Below the pieces are notes generated by a model. That model did not search any database and was not told where the DNA came from. It saw nothing but the letters and a program-made list of their open reading frames with translations. Below are positions 22,754 through 34,505 of a DNA stretch of 64,000 nt, piece after piece; the first letter of the stretch is position 1, and each line of letters opens with the position of its first letter. Source of the stretch: Prunus persica (lineage: Eukaryota > Streptophyta > Magnoliopsida > Rosales > Rosaceae); the NCBI RefSeq assembly GCF_000346465.2, contig NC_034013.1, forward strand, positions 9,511,819 through 9,575,818, given 5' to 3'. The translations under genes were made by a program, and so were the position numbers.

Positions 22754-23308
22754 TATGAATTATAAGAATTCTATAAGGTAGGATATGTGATGGTGATGGA
22801 AGATTTATGGTGGTGGGATGTTTGTGATGGTGATAGGAATTTATTGTAGTGATGGAAGATTTGTGATGGTGGGATATTTGCGATAGTTATGAGAACTGTA
22901 GGTGACTACAAACAAATAGAGACTACAACATGTAAGATGGTTTGTCCTTAAGACCAACATTAAGAAAATGTATTGCCTCTTTAGACAATTCATCTTACTT
23001 ACTCCATAAAATCCCCACCATCACTCACTCTACCGGCATTCACCCTACAAGCTTCCACCTTTCTCCCAGAATTCCCACCCTTACTTCCTACGACCACAAC
23101 CTTCTTTCCCCTTTTACCTAACCTTATATCTCATCTCCTTCTCAACGACTCCCCAACCCAAATGCCACATATCGATCTCTGTTTCCTGCCTTCTAACCAT
23201 TTACTTGCCCATACCACTCACTTCGACAATTACCATCCTTCCACCCACCTCACACCCATTTCCTCCATATCATACGTATCCTCACCAACTCCACCATCGA
23301 GTACGAAA

Positions 23309-23530
23309 ACCTTTAAACTCAACCTTGAGAGATTTACACGGGAGGACCCATATGGATGATTAGCCTTGACGAAACGTTTTCTTGAGTATTAAGAGGTCCT
23401 AGAAGAGGAAAACGTTATTATCGCCAACATGCACTTTTTCGCTGATGCCTCCTTGTAGATGCGATTGTATGGGCAACGCTATCCAAAACTTACCTTCACA
23501 TATCTTTTGTTGTGTTGCCTTCGTACTCCT
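23309..23530 (+). pseudogene. Ty3/gypsy-like gag fragment, copy 2
   Basis: Plus strand reads KLNLERFTREDPYG then a stop codon right after (TGGATGATTAG). LTKRFLEY, EVLEEENVI and LWMRLYGQRYPKLT-like segments follow in shifted frames. Same block as copies 1 and 3. Confidence 0.6.
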
Positions 23531-24475
23531 ACATAAGCATTATCACAATACGTTGCTAATCAAAAAGTGTAGCCATGTTATCACCCTCAAACTAAAAAAG
23601 TGTTTATAACATAGGATGTCGTTTTCTATGAAGACTCAATATATTTTTCCTCTGAGCTTGAAGTCTCTCTTTGAACCATAACAAGACATGTCATGGCCAT
23701 TTTCCTCAACAAATTTGACTACAAACCATCTTCCTCAACCAACTTGACTACAAAGACATAGTTTGTAGTCAAGTTTGTTGAGGAAGATGGTTTGGTTGGT
23801 TTCTTCTTCTGATTCAAAGAGGTATTTTCATATGATAGTTTAGTGTGTTGCCTTGGTTTGTTTTTTGGGGTTTAAAAAAAAATATAATTGTTGTTGTCTG
23901 AACATTTTTCTTTTGTACTCGAATGACTTACAAAAAGCATTCATTGCATTAGACTTTATATTTTGTCAAGTTTCAGATGTGGGACTTTGTATTTTTCGAC
24001 AATGTACTTATGATAACACTCAAACTATCATTACTTAAGAAATAATAAATATAAGGATAACATAAATCATACACTCTTCCAAACAAACAGAGACTAATAC
24101 ATGTAAGATGGTTTGTCCCTAAGACCAACATTAAGATATTGTATTGCATTTTGAGACAACTCATCTTACTTGCTCCATAAGATCCCCACCTCCACTCCAC
24201 CGGTATCCAACCCCAAGCTTCCACCTTTCGTCCAGTAGCCTTCCCTCACTTCCTACGACCACAACCTTATTTTCCCCTTTACCCAACCTTATATCTCATC
24301 TTCTTCTCAACGTCTCCCCAACCCAAATACCACCCATTGACCTCTGTTTCTTGCCTCCCAACCTATTTACTCGCCCACATCACTCACTTCGACAACCATC
24401 ACCCTTCCACCCACCTCACACCTATTTGCTCCATATCACACTTATCATCACCAACTCCACTATCCAATAGATATG

Positions 24476-24720
24476 AAAACCCTTAAACTCAACCTTGAGA
24501 GATTTTCACGTGAGGATTCATATAGATGATTAACCTCGACGGAACGTTTTCTTGAATATTATGAGATCCCAGAGGAGGAAAAAGTTACTATCGCTATCGT
24601 ACACGTTTCCGGCGACTTCTCCCTATGGATGCTCTGGTATGAGAAGCGTTATCCAAAACTTACCTCCATATGTCCTTGGTTGACTTACCTTCGTACTCCT
24701 ACATAAGTATCAGCGCAACA
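24476..24720 (+). pseudogene. Ty3/gypsy-like gag fragment, copy 3
   Basis: Plus strand reads LKLNLERFSREDSYR, then, after a stop, STERFLEYYEIPEEEKVTIA, VHVSGDFSLWMLWYEKRYPKL. It is the most complete of the copies and shows the likely uninterrupted sequence at the CACTA insertion site (GAGGAAAAAGTTACTATCGC at about 24576-24595). Confidence 0.65.
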
Positions 24721-25004
24721 AGTTAAGTCCTCGAGCATTGCGCTGTGTCTTTCTAGGATATGCTGCTAACAAAAAAAGGGTACCAATGCTATCACCCTCC
24801 AACTCAAAAAATGTTTGTTACATTGGATGTCGTTTTCCATGAAGACTCGATTTATTTTTCCTATGAGCTTGAAGTCTCTTTTTGAACTAGAACAAGAAAC
24901 CTCACGACTATCTTGCTCAACCAACTTGACTACAAAGACAGAGTTTGTAGTCAAGTTGGTTGAGCAAGATGGTCGGGATGTGTCTTTTTCTAATTCAAAG
25001 AGAC

Positions 25005-25023
25005 CTAGAAGAGGAAAAAGTTA
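25005..25023 (+). pseudogene. Ty3/gypsy-like gag fragment 4, left part, split by the CACTA element
   Basis: CTAGAAGAGGAAAAAGTTA matches the same point of the other gag copies. The continuation lies after the transposon, at 33627-33697. Confidence 0.7.
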
Positions 25024-25047
25024 CACTACAAGAAAAAAATCCTTTAA

Positions 25048-25320
25048 CAACGCGCAATGTGCGTTGTGAAAACATATTGACAACATGCGGCGCACGTTGT
25101 TGAAGCCGATGTCGTTAAAAGGTTTAGGGCTTTCGACAACACGGATTACGCGTCATTGTTTATTTTGGCGCTCGTTGTGAACAACATTAACTACAACACT
25201 CGCGCGTTGTGGGATCAATTAACAACAACGTGCCTAGCATGTTGTCTTATAATATTACGACAACGTGTCTGAGCTCGTTGTTGTTTATGTTTTGACAACA
25301 GCCAATGCACGTTGTTATAT
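25048..25320. promoter_or_regulatory. Left subterminal repeats of the CACTA element
   Basis: About seven palindromic motifs of 16-22 bases lie in 270 bases. Examples are CAACGCGCAATGTGCGTTG (25048-25066) and CAACATGCGGCGCACGTTG (25081-25099). Arms CAACRYGC/GYRYGTTG are conserved while the centre varies. In En/Spm such subterminal repeats bind the TNPA-type protein; assigning that role here is inference. Confidence 0.75.
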
Positions 25321-25811
25321 CAAATATATATTTTTTCAAATATATATATTTTTAATAATTATCAAAATTACCTGATATAATTTATCTATAAATCGAAGCT
25401 CTGTGATAAACATAAATATTTCCTTACTTCACATTCATAAGACAGCCTATAATACACAGCTTTCATTCAAAAGATAAATAAGGAGTTCCATACATATTAG
25501 AAAGATATATTCATCCCAATTCTAATTGTGCAAAATGATTGTTCTATGCCTATAATTACAATTCAAAATCCTTGTCAGAATGATCTAAAAACATGATTGA
25601 TTGCACTTAAAGATCATGCTGAAACATGCTTTAGAAACTTGGTTAGTTGCACCTCAAAATCCTTGTCAAACTGTTGAGTATCACAATTTGAAAGCCTTGT
25701 CAAACATGGTCTAAGCACCTGAAAAAAGTAACATACGTAGCAAAAAAGAGATTAGTACGTTATATAGAAACTTTGAATGTTCAGCAATGTCAAAGTAAAT
25801 AGAAAAATACC

Positions 25812-28147
25812 TTAGTTAAGCAATTTTATACAGCTTTTTGGCCATGCAACAGTACTGCCTAAAGCTTCACCAAGTCTTCGCGCTTCATCTGTGGGTCTAT
25901 ACAAGTTAAGTTCTTCATCAAGCACTTCATCAACCCAAACCTTCCAACAATCACGTCCAATAGGCATATGATGAACTTTAACAGTTGGGTCTGTTGAGGC
26001 AATATGTCCCTCAGCTACAACTTGCTCCAATTCAAAATTGTACCAGTGTAAAAGTTGACATCTTCCATATTCAAGATTGCTACTTTGACCACATCTTGCA
26101 TTCACATTGTAACTTTTATCTTGTACATGACGGCTTCCTTGTTGTGACTATATGAAATACAATGGAAGATAACAATAATTTAGAAATTATAAGCTACCTC
26201 ATAGATTACTATATCATGCTATAATTATCATGAAAAATACTTACTTGAGGAGTACATGCATGTGCACTTATCATATCCTCTACATTCTTATTTTGAGGCT
26301 GTAAAAAGTTAAAGATAAGCTTGAGACAAAATTTGTGATTTAATAAATAACTATATGAATAAATGCTTCATAGATTATTTTAAGAATTTTATACCTCTTG
26401 AGACATTTTAATAAATGCTTCAAGTTTGGCTTCAATTAGCTGCATCCTTTGAGATTGAGATTTCACTACGGATTCAAGTTCTTTAACTCGTTCACTGCCT
26501 TGAATTACTGCATCTACTCTAGAGGGTGTTGCACCAAACCCAAGCCCTCGAACTCGGCCACGAGTTTCAGGTCCCAAAACTCTTGCTATAGCATCATCTC
26601 GTATAGAATTTCTCGCTGGTGGATTCTCTTTCGACTCATTGCACGTCTTTATATCTTTCTATAACATATAAAACACAAGCTTAATAAATTAACATCACTT
26701 ATGCAGAAACAAGAGCTTATTTTCTTATAAAAATTAATGCATCATAACCAAACCCCAACACTTCAACAAAATAAATCTCAGCAGCTTCAACTGACTAAGT
26801 CACACAGACAAATAATATTAATTTGAAACTTCCATTTGGTGTCTTACCAATATGTTGCTAACAACTTCGTTAATTGGTGTACCATCCTTTCTCTCATGCG
26901 CTTTTGTCCACAATGTCACTCTATTTATTTCTTCAGGATTTGGATGATTTAATTTCTACATGAGAACAAATTAGGTATCTACTTGAAAAAAAATTAAATT
27001 AAATATTTTGTCGTATGCTTAGTAATCATACCATGTCATACTCCATACGGGCATAGCCTTTTCGACTCATTGTATGTGTGTACTTTTGCTTCTTTCTCAT
27101 TGCTTTAAACTTTTCACTTAGTTTCTACAAGAGACAACAAATAGTTGCATGAGTAAAAAAAAAAAAAAATGTTAGAAATTGATAAGAATACCTGAAAGTA
27201 TAATTATTGCTAAGAAAGAAATACCCACTTGAAATTCCGCTCCAAGTCTTTCTTTGACAAATTTGTCCCAATCTTCCTTTGACTTTACATTGTCTGGCTT
27301 CACAAGGGAAATGGCACGTGCCTTATGCTTTCTTTTACTTGCTTCACGAATTGCTGTTGTTATTTTTGATTTAAATTGTCTCCAATATTTCCCCATCATC
27401 CTAAAAATAAAATTTTTATGCTCATCTCCCACTATGTAGTTTTGCTGTATTTTCAAATACAATAGTAGTTTAGTTTCTAAATAGAGAACAAATCAAATAA
27501 TAGTTTGGTATATAAAAAAAGAAAAAAGAAAAAGCAAACCTGAAGTAATGACCAAAGCTCATCCTTGTTTTTTTCTTTAAGGTCCTTCCAATTTGACATA
27601 ACAATAGGCACATGCGCTCGCGTTAAGACCCCAAGAAATGAGGCAAAAGACTCTGAATTTGGACCACATAGTTGTCCACCGAGATTGAAACTAACTTCTA
27701 ACCGTGATTTTTTGCCTTGGGGAATAACTGCCATTCTAGTAGGACCTCGCTTCTTTTTTTGTTCTTTGGTTTGTGTAACATTTTGAGCTTGTGCTGGCTG
27801 CTCTTCTACATCAGTAGCTGGATGAGTAGATGAAGAATTGGACCTCACATTAGATGTTCTAACCTCATTTTCACGATGTCCTCTAATGGTAGTTTCCTGC
27901 TGCGAATTGTCTTGCTGTGTACCTCTTGGTTGTTTCTCTTTGTTATTCATCCTTTCATCACATATACGAATTCCTAAATTTCGACGTTGAGTTGCAATAG
28001 CCAATGCTGCCTTGAGTTGCTTTGCTGTTCTCTTTGCAATAATCTCAGAAGACTTCACAGCAAAAATACATAAATAAAATTATTACCAAGTATTATTCAC
28101 TTTGAAGAAAAGTAAAAAAAAATTAGTCCTACCTTACAACCAGACAT
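25812..28147 (-). CDS. CACTA accessory transposase (Transposase_24 / TNP1-TNPA-like)
   Basis: Eight coding exons are read on the minus strand, each a multiple of three: 28147-28133, 28052-27540, 27444-27229, 27124-27032, 26955-26848, 26658-26395, 26298-26245 and 26147-25812. All junctions are GT-AG and the total is 532 aa plus stop. The first exon codes only MSGCK. A basic region with AKRTAKQLKAA is followed by a Pro/Gln-rich linker ending at KKKRGPTRM. The conserved core runs from KSRLEVSFNLGGQLCGPNS through VGDEHKNFIFRMMGKYWRQF, KLSEKFKAMRKKQKY, HPNPEEINRVTLWTKAH and VKELESVVKSQSQRMQLIEA (a likely coiled coil). This layout is that of the plant transposase domain found in the second gene of En/Spm elements. 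The encoded protein should bind subterminal DNA and help excision. Start choice rests on the in-frame MSGCK micro-exon; starting within exon 2 is possible. Confidence 0.8.
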
Positions 28148-28450
28148 CTTGTGATATACTTTTCAAAAGACTTTGACAGCAACCAACCTGGAAAACAATA
28201 AGAAGTACATGGTTTAGCTATGAAGTGACATATTATCCCTATATACTATCAGCTGACAGTGAAATTTAATAAATCACCACTCATTGAAGTATAGTAGAAT
28301 ACAACACAAAAAGTTATAACTCATTTATTTCATTGAACACAATACAACACAAAAAGTTAGAACTCATTTGTTTCATTGAACACAATACACCAAGTGAAGA
28401 CATATATTTAATATTATCCTTTCACATCCAATCTTAGACGATTCATTGCA

Positions 28451-31400
28451 CTACTCATCAAAAAACATTCCATCAACGTCCATCCGCACATATTGTTCAT
28501 CCTCATTATCATCATAATCAAGTCTTGATACATCAAATGGGGTAGATGTGCCACTTTCCATCTCATCGGATATCTCCAAGTCTTGAAATCCTTTGGGTGG
28601 TGCTTTCATGACAACATACCAACTAGATGTCTCATCCTCCCTAGAATAAAAAACTTGTTTAGCTTGTGATGCTAAAATGAAAGGATCCCTTTCAAATTGA
28701 CTTTGTCCTTCGTGGAGGTTAACTAAGGTAAATCCATNATCTAGTTTGATACCATTCACAATGCNTGCCCAATCACACTTGANTAAGGCANTATAAAATT
28801 CATGATATGACAAGACTATGACTTNTCTCAAAACCCCATAATAAGCTACTTTCCCTGTGACTGGTGTATTGTCTCTTGCACTAGATATACAAATAGTTGT
28901 TGCTTCAAGTGAAACACCGCTGTCTTGTCGAGATTTCTCAAATTCTTTAGTGTGAAACCGAAGACCATTGATAACAAAACCAGAATATGAAACTGCATAG
29001 CGACTAGGCTCACGCGCAAGCCACTTTAAAGTATTTGACACATTGTGGACCATCTCCTCCGCCCTAATCTGTCCAAAATGTAAGCATATTTTTAGAGATA
29101 AGTGTCAATTACACAAAATTAAAAATCCATTAAGTATGATAAGATCTCTTATAACCTTAGCATCCAACCATGTGCCAAATGACTCCACGTGCTTTTTCTG
29201 TAATAAAGTTTCATTCTTTAATAGACGTCTATTTGAATGCCTAAGTTCATCCAAATGCATCCTAACATAGTAAGTAATTTGTTAGGAATTTCTTGAAATG
29301 TCACTTGCATGTAAGTTGCAAATTAGTAAAAAGGTTATAAAAACTTACTCTATATATGGCTGCACTTCTGCCATATTGAACAGCACTTGGCGATGAGCAA
29401 CTTGTAACATCTCATTTGTAAGAATTATTCTTTTTCCTTGAGATATTGGACGCCCTTCCAGCAGTAAACCATTTTCAAACTCTTCATTGCGTGCATTTCT
29501 AGAGCCTATATCAGCAGCTTGCTTTATATACTTGCTACATAGCAAAGCACACTCTTCAGCGAGGTAGCGTTCAGCCATACACCCTTCCGGTCGTGCACGA
29601 TTCATAACATATCCTTTCAACACTTTCATATACCTAAAACACCAATGAGTTAGAATTGAAACAAATTTCATTTCAAGTTTAAAATGTATATTATTTTTAA
29701 TAAATTGAAAACTACCTCTCAAATGGATACATCCAACGATATTGAACCGGTCCGCATAGACGAGCTTCCCGTCCTAGGTGGATTGTCAAATGCACCATTA
29801 CGTCGAAGAAAGAAGGAGGAAAGAACCTTTCTAACATGCACAATGTATGTACAATGTCTTCCTCCAATTTTTCTAGTTTGTTTCTATCTACAACTCTTTG
29901 GCATAACTCATTAAAGAATGCACACAACCGGAAAATTGCAGTCCTTGGACCTTTAGGTAAAAGGCCCCTCAATGCCACTGATAGCAATTGTTGCATTAGC
30001 ATGTGATAATCATGGGACTTCAGGCCAAATATCTTACTATCTTCCAAGGAGATACAATTTCCAATATTTGAACCATAACCATCGGGTAATTTTAAATTGG
30101 CAAGCCTCCAACAAAAAGTTTCCTTCTCTTTCTTTGATAGAGTGTGAGGTGCTGCAGATAGATAGAAACGCTTTCCTCTTTTCTTTGGGTGCAAATCTTT
30201 TCTAATCCCCATATTTTCCAAGTCTTTACGAGATTTGATGCCATCCTTAGATTTTCCCTTCATAAGTAAAAGTGTTCCAATAATACTCTCACAAATATTC
30301 TTCTCTACGTGCATGACATCCAAATTATGACGTAGAAGTAGATTCTGTAAATCAATAAGAAATATGGTGTTATAGTAGTCATTGCAATTGCTAACCTATG
30401 CCAAAAATATGAAATTAAAAAGAAACATTAGACACTAACTATTATATTATAATTTATAACATACCTTCCAATACGGCAGCTCAAAAAATATTGATCTTTT
30501 CTTCCATACATGGTCAGAAAAATTGGTATCTTTCATTTGATTCCTCTTCCTCTTCGTATTTTTTTCATTCTTTTCCTCGGTTTCCTTTTTTCTCTTTTTG
30601 TCTTTTCTTTGTTTGTTCTTTCTTCCATTCTTGTTCTTTTTCCCCCAGTCAGTCATAATGCCATCAACTTCAAGAGAAATTTCTTCACCTGTAGAAATCT
30701 TTGGTCTACTCCTATCTTCATGATGTCCATTAAACCAACTCATTTTCTTGCGATATGGATGATTCGGAGCAAGAAATCTTCTATGACCCATGTATGAGAA
30801 TTTATGACTATGTGTCAACCAATCAGCACATGTGTCTTTACGACAAATTGGACATGCAAATCTTCCTTTGGTAGACCATCCGGATAGGTTTCCATAAGCT
30901 GGAAAGTCATTTACTGTCCACATCAACACAGCTTTTAGGTTGAACGTCTCTTTACTAAATGCATCATACACCTTCACCCCATTATTCCATAGATCTTTTA
31001 AATCATCTATAAGTGGTGCCAAATAAATGTCAATGTCATTACCTGGCTGTTTTGGACCTGGGATTAGTAAAGTCAACATCAAACTCTCCTTAGACATGCA
31101 TAACCAAGGAGGCAAATTATATGTAACCAAAACAACTGGCCAGCAACTATATCTAGAGCTAAGATCTTGAAAAGGGTTAAAACCATCCGTAGAAAGGCCA
31201 AATCTAATATTCCGAGGGTCTGATTCAAAAGAAGGCCACTTCTTGTTTATCCTATCCCATGCCAAAGAATCAACGGGATGTCTCATCTTACCATCTTGAC
31301 TTTTATGTGTTGAGTGCCACCTTAAATGTTCAGCTGTCTCAGTTATTGCATACATCCTCCTCAATCGCGGTATTATTGGAAAGTAACGCAATACTTTTGC

Positions 31401-32197
31401 AGGGACTCCCTTTTCAATTTTAGAATTGCGTTGATTTACTTTCCATCTCGAAGAACCACATTTAGGACATTCCTCCACCATCTCAAGATCATGTCTAAAT
31501 AGACAACAATCATTCACGCATGCATGTATCTTCTCATATCCAAGTTCAAATGCCTTAAATATCTTTTTGGTTGAATATAATGAACCAGGAAGTGTGTTAT
31601 TTTCTGGTAGCATATCACCAAAAATTTGAAGCATTTCATCAAAAGCACTATCTGTTAGACTATTTGTTGCTTTATACTTCAATAAAGCTACAATTGCTGA
31701 CATCTTTGTATACTTAGTACAACCAAGAAATAAAGGAGTTTCAACTTCTCTAATAAAATTTTCAATTTCTGCCTTTTTACTTTCACAAGGGTACCCCTCA
31801 ACTTCATCATCTTGGAAATAAAAGTCATGGTACAACCTATTTGCCTCGGGCATTTCCACATCTTCATATTGAACATCATCACTTGGACTTTCACCATGGA
31901 AAACCCAAGTGGTATAGGCAGGATCCATGCCTTTTATGACCAAGTGTTCATATACTAAATTAAAGTGGTGATGTTGTAGGTTTCTGCATTCCAAACAAGG
32001 GCATACTATAATATCTAAGTTTCCCGCATGTCTTTGTGCTACATTGACAAATTGACGTGCTCCCTTTCTGTATTCATCTGAAAATCTATAATAAATTTTT
32101 ATTTAATAGAAACAATAAATTTAATAGTACTCAAAACCTAATACTCTCTCAAGTTATATATGCTCAACCTGTTAAATTGCAGCCATTCTTTATCCAT
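28451..32197 (-). CDS. CACTA transposase (TNP2 / TNPD-like, Transposase_21)
   Basis: Six coding exons on the minus strand close in frame: 32197-32169, 32085-30465, 30344-29716, 29633-29349, 29261-29156 and 29068-28451. They encode 1095 aa. The N-terminal exon begins MDKEWLQFNR, the usual TNP2 start, and the next reads RFSDEYRKGARQFV then CPCLECRN. The catalytic part contains CPKCGSSRW, RYFPIIPRLRRMY, GLSTDGFNPF, LVTYNLPPWLCMSKESLML, WTVNDFPAYGNLSGWSTKG and LDVMHVEKNICESIIGTLL. The Asp, Asp and Glu in the TDGFNPF, VNDFPAY and HVEKN segments are candidate DDE residues. Downstream, FFPPSFFDVMVHL and GPVQYRWMYPFER match DUF4218, and the last exon matches DUF4216. Five single Ns at 28738-28825 leave five residues undefined. 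No stop or frameshift is visible. It should cut and join element ends in the nucleus. Confidence 0.93.
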
Positions 32198-33399
32198 CTG
32201 AGAAACAAATTACACCAATCCTCTTCTCACCCAATATCTAAAAGAAAGTGATTTGGTTAAGTGAAAGACAAAATAAAAAGTTCCAAAAGTTGGTACCTTG
32301 TTCTAGGTAAATTAAATCAGTGAGTACAAATAGATATATCCAAATTTGCAGAACAAAACCAAAAGCTCAAAAACAATCAAGTAAACCAGTCACACCACTA
32401 CAAACAAGAAATAGAAGCAATAGAGAAATCATTCAGGCACTTCTCATATATCTGTTACTATATTCTATATATGAAGTAAAAAAAGCTAAAATCAAATTAA
32501 GAGAGAAAAATAGTAGTGAGGAATTGAAATAGAGACCTTTGCAAGAGTAGTAGTATTGGAGTTTATAGTTGGTGCCCACTTCTTAGTCCATTCAATTTCA
32601 AACAATCTCTTAGTGGCCCTGTACGATGTAGACATACAAAAAAAAAAAAAATTGAGTATAAATTTAACATATTAGAGGATAACATTCTTGAAAGAAATTG
32701 GAAAGAATAAAGTAAGAACAAAAGCATATTATGGACTACTCCTTTAATTTTTTTTTCCCCTTTAATTTTTTTCTAAGATTCAGAGAGGGAGAGAAAAAAA
32801 AAAAGTCTGTAACAAGAATGAAAAAACAGGGGAAGGAATCATGTTTTGAAATGATTACCCAACTCCTAACCTTAAAATGGTTAGTTGTAAAATTAATATA
32901 TTCAAATCAAAACTTACCAAAATCTTTAATAGAAAATCTAAATTAAACAAAATTAAACTTACCCAGAATTTCTTTGATAAGAAACCAAACAAAGACATAA
33001 TGGAGAACAAGAGGCAGGGAAGTAGGTACTCACCTGGCCTTGTCTGGCCATTCAATTAGAGTCAGACTGATTTCTTTAAGCTTTAGAGTGATAACTGTGC
33101 TGTAGAGAAAGACATGGCCATTCAATTAGAGGCAAGCTTTGGATTTCTTTAAGCTTTAGAGTGATAACTAGTGCGCTGTAGAGAATAGAGGAAGGGGTTC
33201 GTTAAAAAAAACAAGAGAATAGAAGAGGAAGGGGAAGGTGAATGGATGAGAGAGACTTGTTGGAACTTGTGAAAACTTTTTAGGCCAAACCCATATAAAA
33301 GAACATGTTTTAGGTTTTGAGAAAGGGGGACTTTTCCCGCAAAAATTTTCGCTCCCTTTTCGACCAATTTTTTTATTTAAAAAATTAATATAATTTTGA

Positions 33400-33600
33400 C
33401 AACATGCGTCGTGCGTTGTAGAACTTAAAACTACTACAACACGCAAGGCTGCGTTGTGAAAATAGCTCTACTCTATATTTTGACAACACGCTATACATGC
33501 ACGTTGTTATAAATTGTATAATGCAACGTGCTGCTTCTACGGGTTGTTAAAAATATTGTTCCACAACGCATATGAATGCACGTTGTTGATTACGTGTTGT
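33400..33600. promoter_or_regulatory. Right subterminal repeats of the CACTA element
   Basis: Five more CAAC...GTTG palindromic motifs, starting with CAACATGCGTCGTGCGTTG at 33400-33418. They lie between the 5' end of the element and its transposase gene. The set mirrors the left-end array, with spacings of 19-23 bases per motif. Confidence 0.75.
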
Positions 33601-33626
33601 TATAAGGTATTTTTCTTGTAGTGTTA

Positions 33627-33697
33627 GTATCGCTGCCGTACACTTTTCTAGGGACTCCTCCTTGTGAATACACTGGTATGAGCAGCATTATCCAAAA
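33627..33697 (+). pseudogene. Ty3/gypsy-like gag fragment 4, right part
   Basis: Continues the interrupted copy: GTATCGCTGCCGTACACTTT, then an equivalent of DSSL and YEQ-YPK in the other copies. The similarity ends at about 33697. Confidence 0.7.
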
Positions 33698-34202
33698 TTG
33701 TGGTTGGTCTAAGCTACCTCTTTCCTTGGATCATTTGAAGCATTTGTGGTTGGTCTAAGCTACCTCTTTCCCAATGGAAAAGACTCAAATGGTGCAAAGC
33801 TTAAGAAACTGGCTTCATTCCTCAGGAAATCATGTGAAAATGCTAAAGCTTTATCAACTATTTTAACAAGAAGCACAAATGTATCTTGCTCCTGACTCCA
33901 ATAATTTCTGTGAGGGATGTAAAATTCACATTACTTTGTCTAAAAACGCCCTCACTTACAAGATTTTTTAATTTATTACTCTATACTTTTGATATTGGGT
34001 GTTTGCCTAATATAATCATAAAACTGTATGAATGGGGTCGTTTTGCTCTTCTTGCATGCAGCACAGTTATTCTATTTTCTGTCCTGAGTTCTCTAAATGC
34101 GTTAATGTGTTTAATAACTGTGTTGTTCTTGTAGTTGATTGTGTTCAACTTGGCTTCTTGCCTAGAAATGTTGCAAATTTTGTCTTGTTTTTGAGCTGCT
34201 TG
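33698..34202. other. Unassigned stretch with a 28-bp direct repeat
   Basis: A 28-bp unit (starting TTGTGGTTGGTCTAAGC) occurs at 33698-33725 and 33744-33771. After it the plus strand reads VGLSYLFPNGKDSNGAKLKK then LASFLRKSCENAKALSTIL before a stop. This looks like a short piece of coding sequence, but I do not recognise the family. The rest is AT-rich. Confidence 0.35.
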
Positions 34203-34505
34203 GAGAAATGCAGAATGCTCGAATACAAAAATGTTTAAAGGACGTATGTCAGTGAGCCACTCAATCATGGATCTATATCATTCATATATATTTCTTTATT
34301 GTGAGCATGCATTACTTTGCTTCGCACTTGTTCCCCATGCATAAGCCTATAAATTATCAACCTTAATCCTAGTGAGCAGTCACTGTGGTCTATTTTTATG
34401 ATTTTGTTTTCTGGTGGAGTTTTGCTAAAATCATCTCTCTATGATTGAGCATATACACACACATTATACAACTCTATTTTATAATCTAGTTGAAAGATAA
34501 CATGT
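34203..34505. repeat. Dispersed repeat, copy 2 (partner at 6928-7291)
   Basis: Same order of blocks and orientation as copy 1 (see 6928-7291), with small indels and an internal deletion near the right end. It lies about 600 bases beyond the CACTA element. Confidence 0.85.

Larger units (their letters stand above)
20281..25023. repeat. Cluster of duplicated retrotransposon fragments
   Basis: At least three long copies of one block can be aligned. They start near 20400, 22910 and 23960 and share GTAAGATGGTTTRTCC, TAAGACCAACAT, TTCCTACGACCACAAC and CAACCTTGAGAGATTTWCA-like phrases. A different unit of about 400 bp is tandemly duplicated at about 21607-22004 and 22005-22405. Decayed gag fragments are scattered through it. 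Frameshifts and stops are frequent, so no gene here is functional. Confidence 0.8.
25024..33623 (-). mobile_element. Complete CACTA (En/Spm, CMC) transposon, 8.6 kb
   Basis: Termini read CACTACAAGAAAAA at the left and, as reverse complement of the right end, CACTACAAGAAAAATACC. A TTA target duplication flanks it at 25021-25023 and 33624-33626, the 3-bp length expected for CACTA. It carries two multi-exon genes on the minus strand, so its 5' end is at 33623. Both subterminal regions are packed with palindromic CAAC...GTTG motifs. The insertion site lies inside a gag fragment and matches intact copies nearby. No long deletion is evident and both reading frames close, so it may be autonomous; transcription is not shown. 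Confidence 0.93.
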
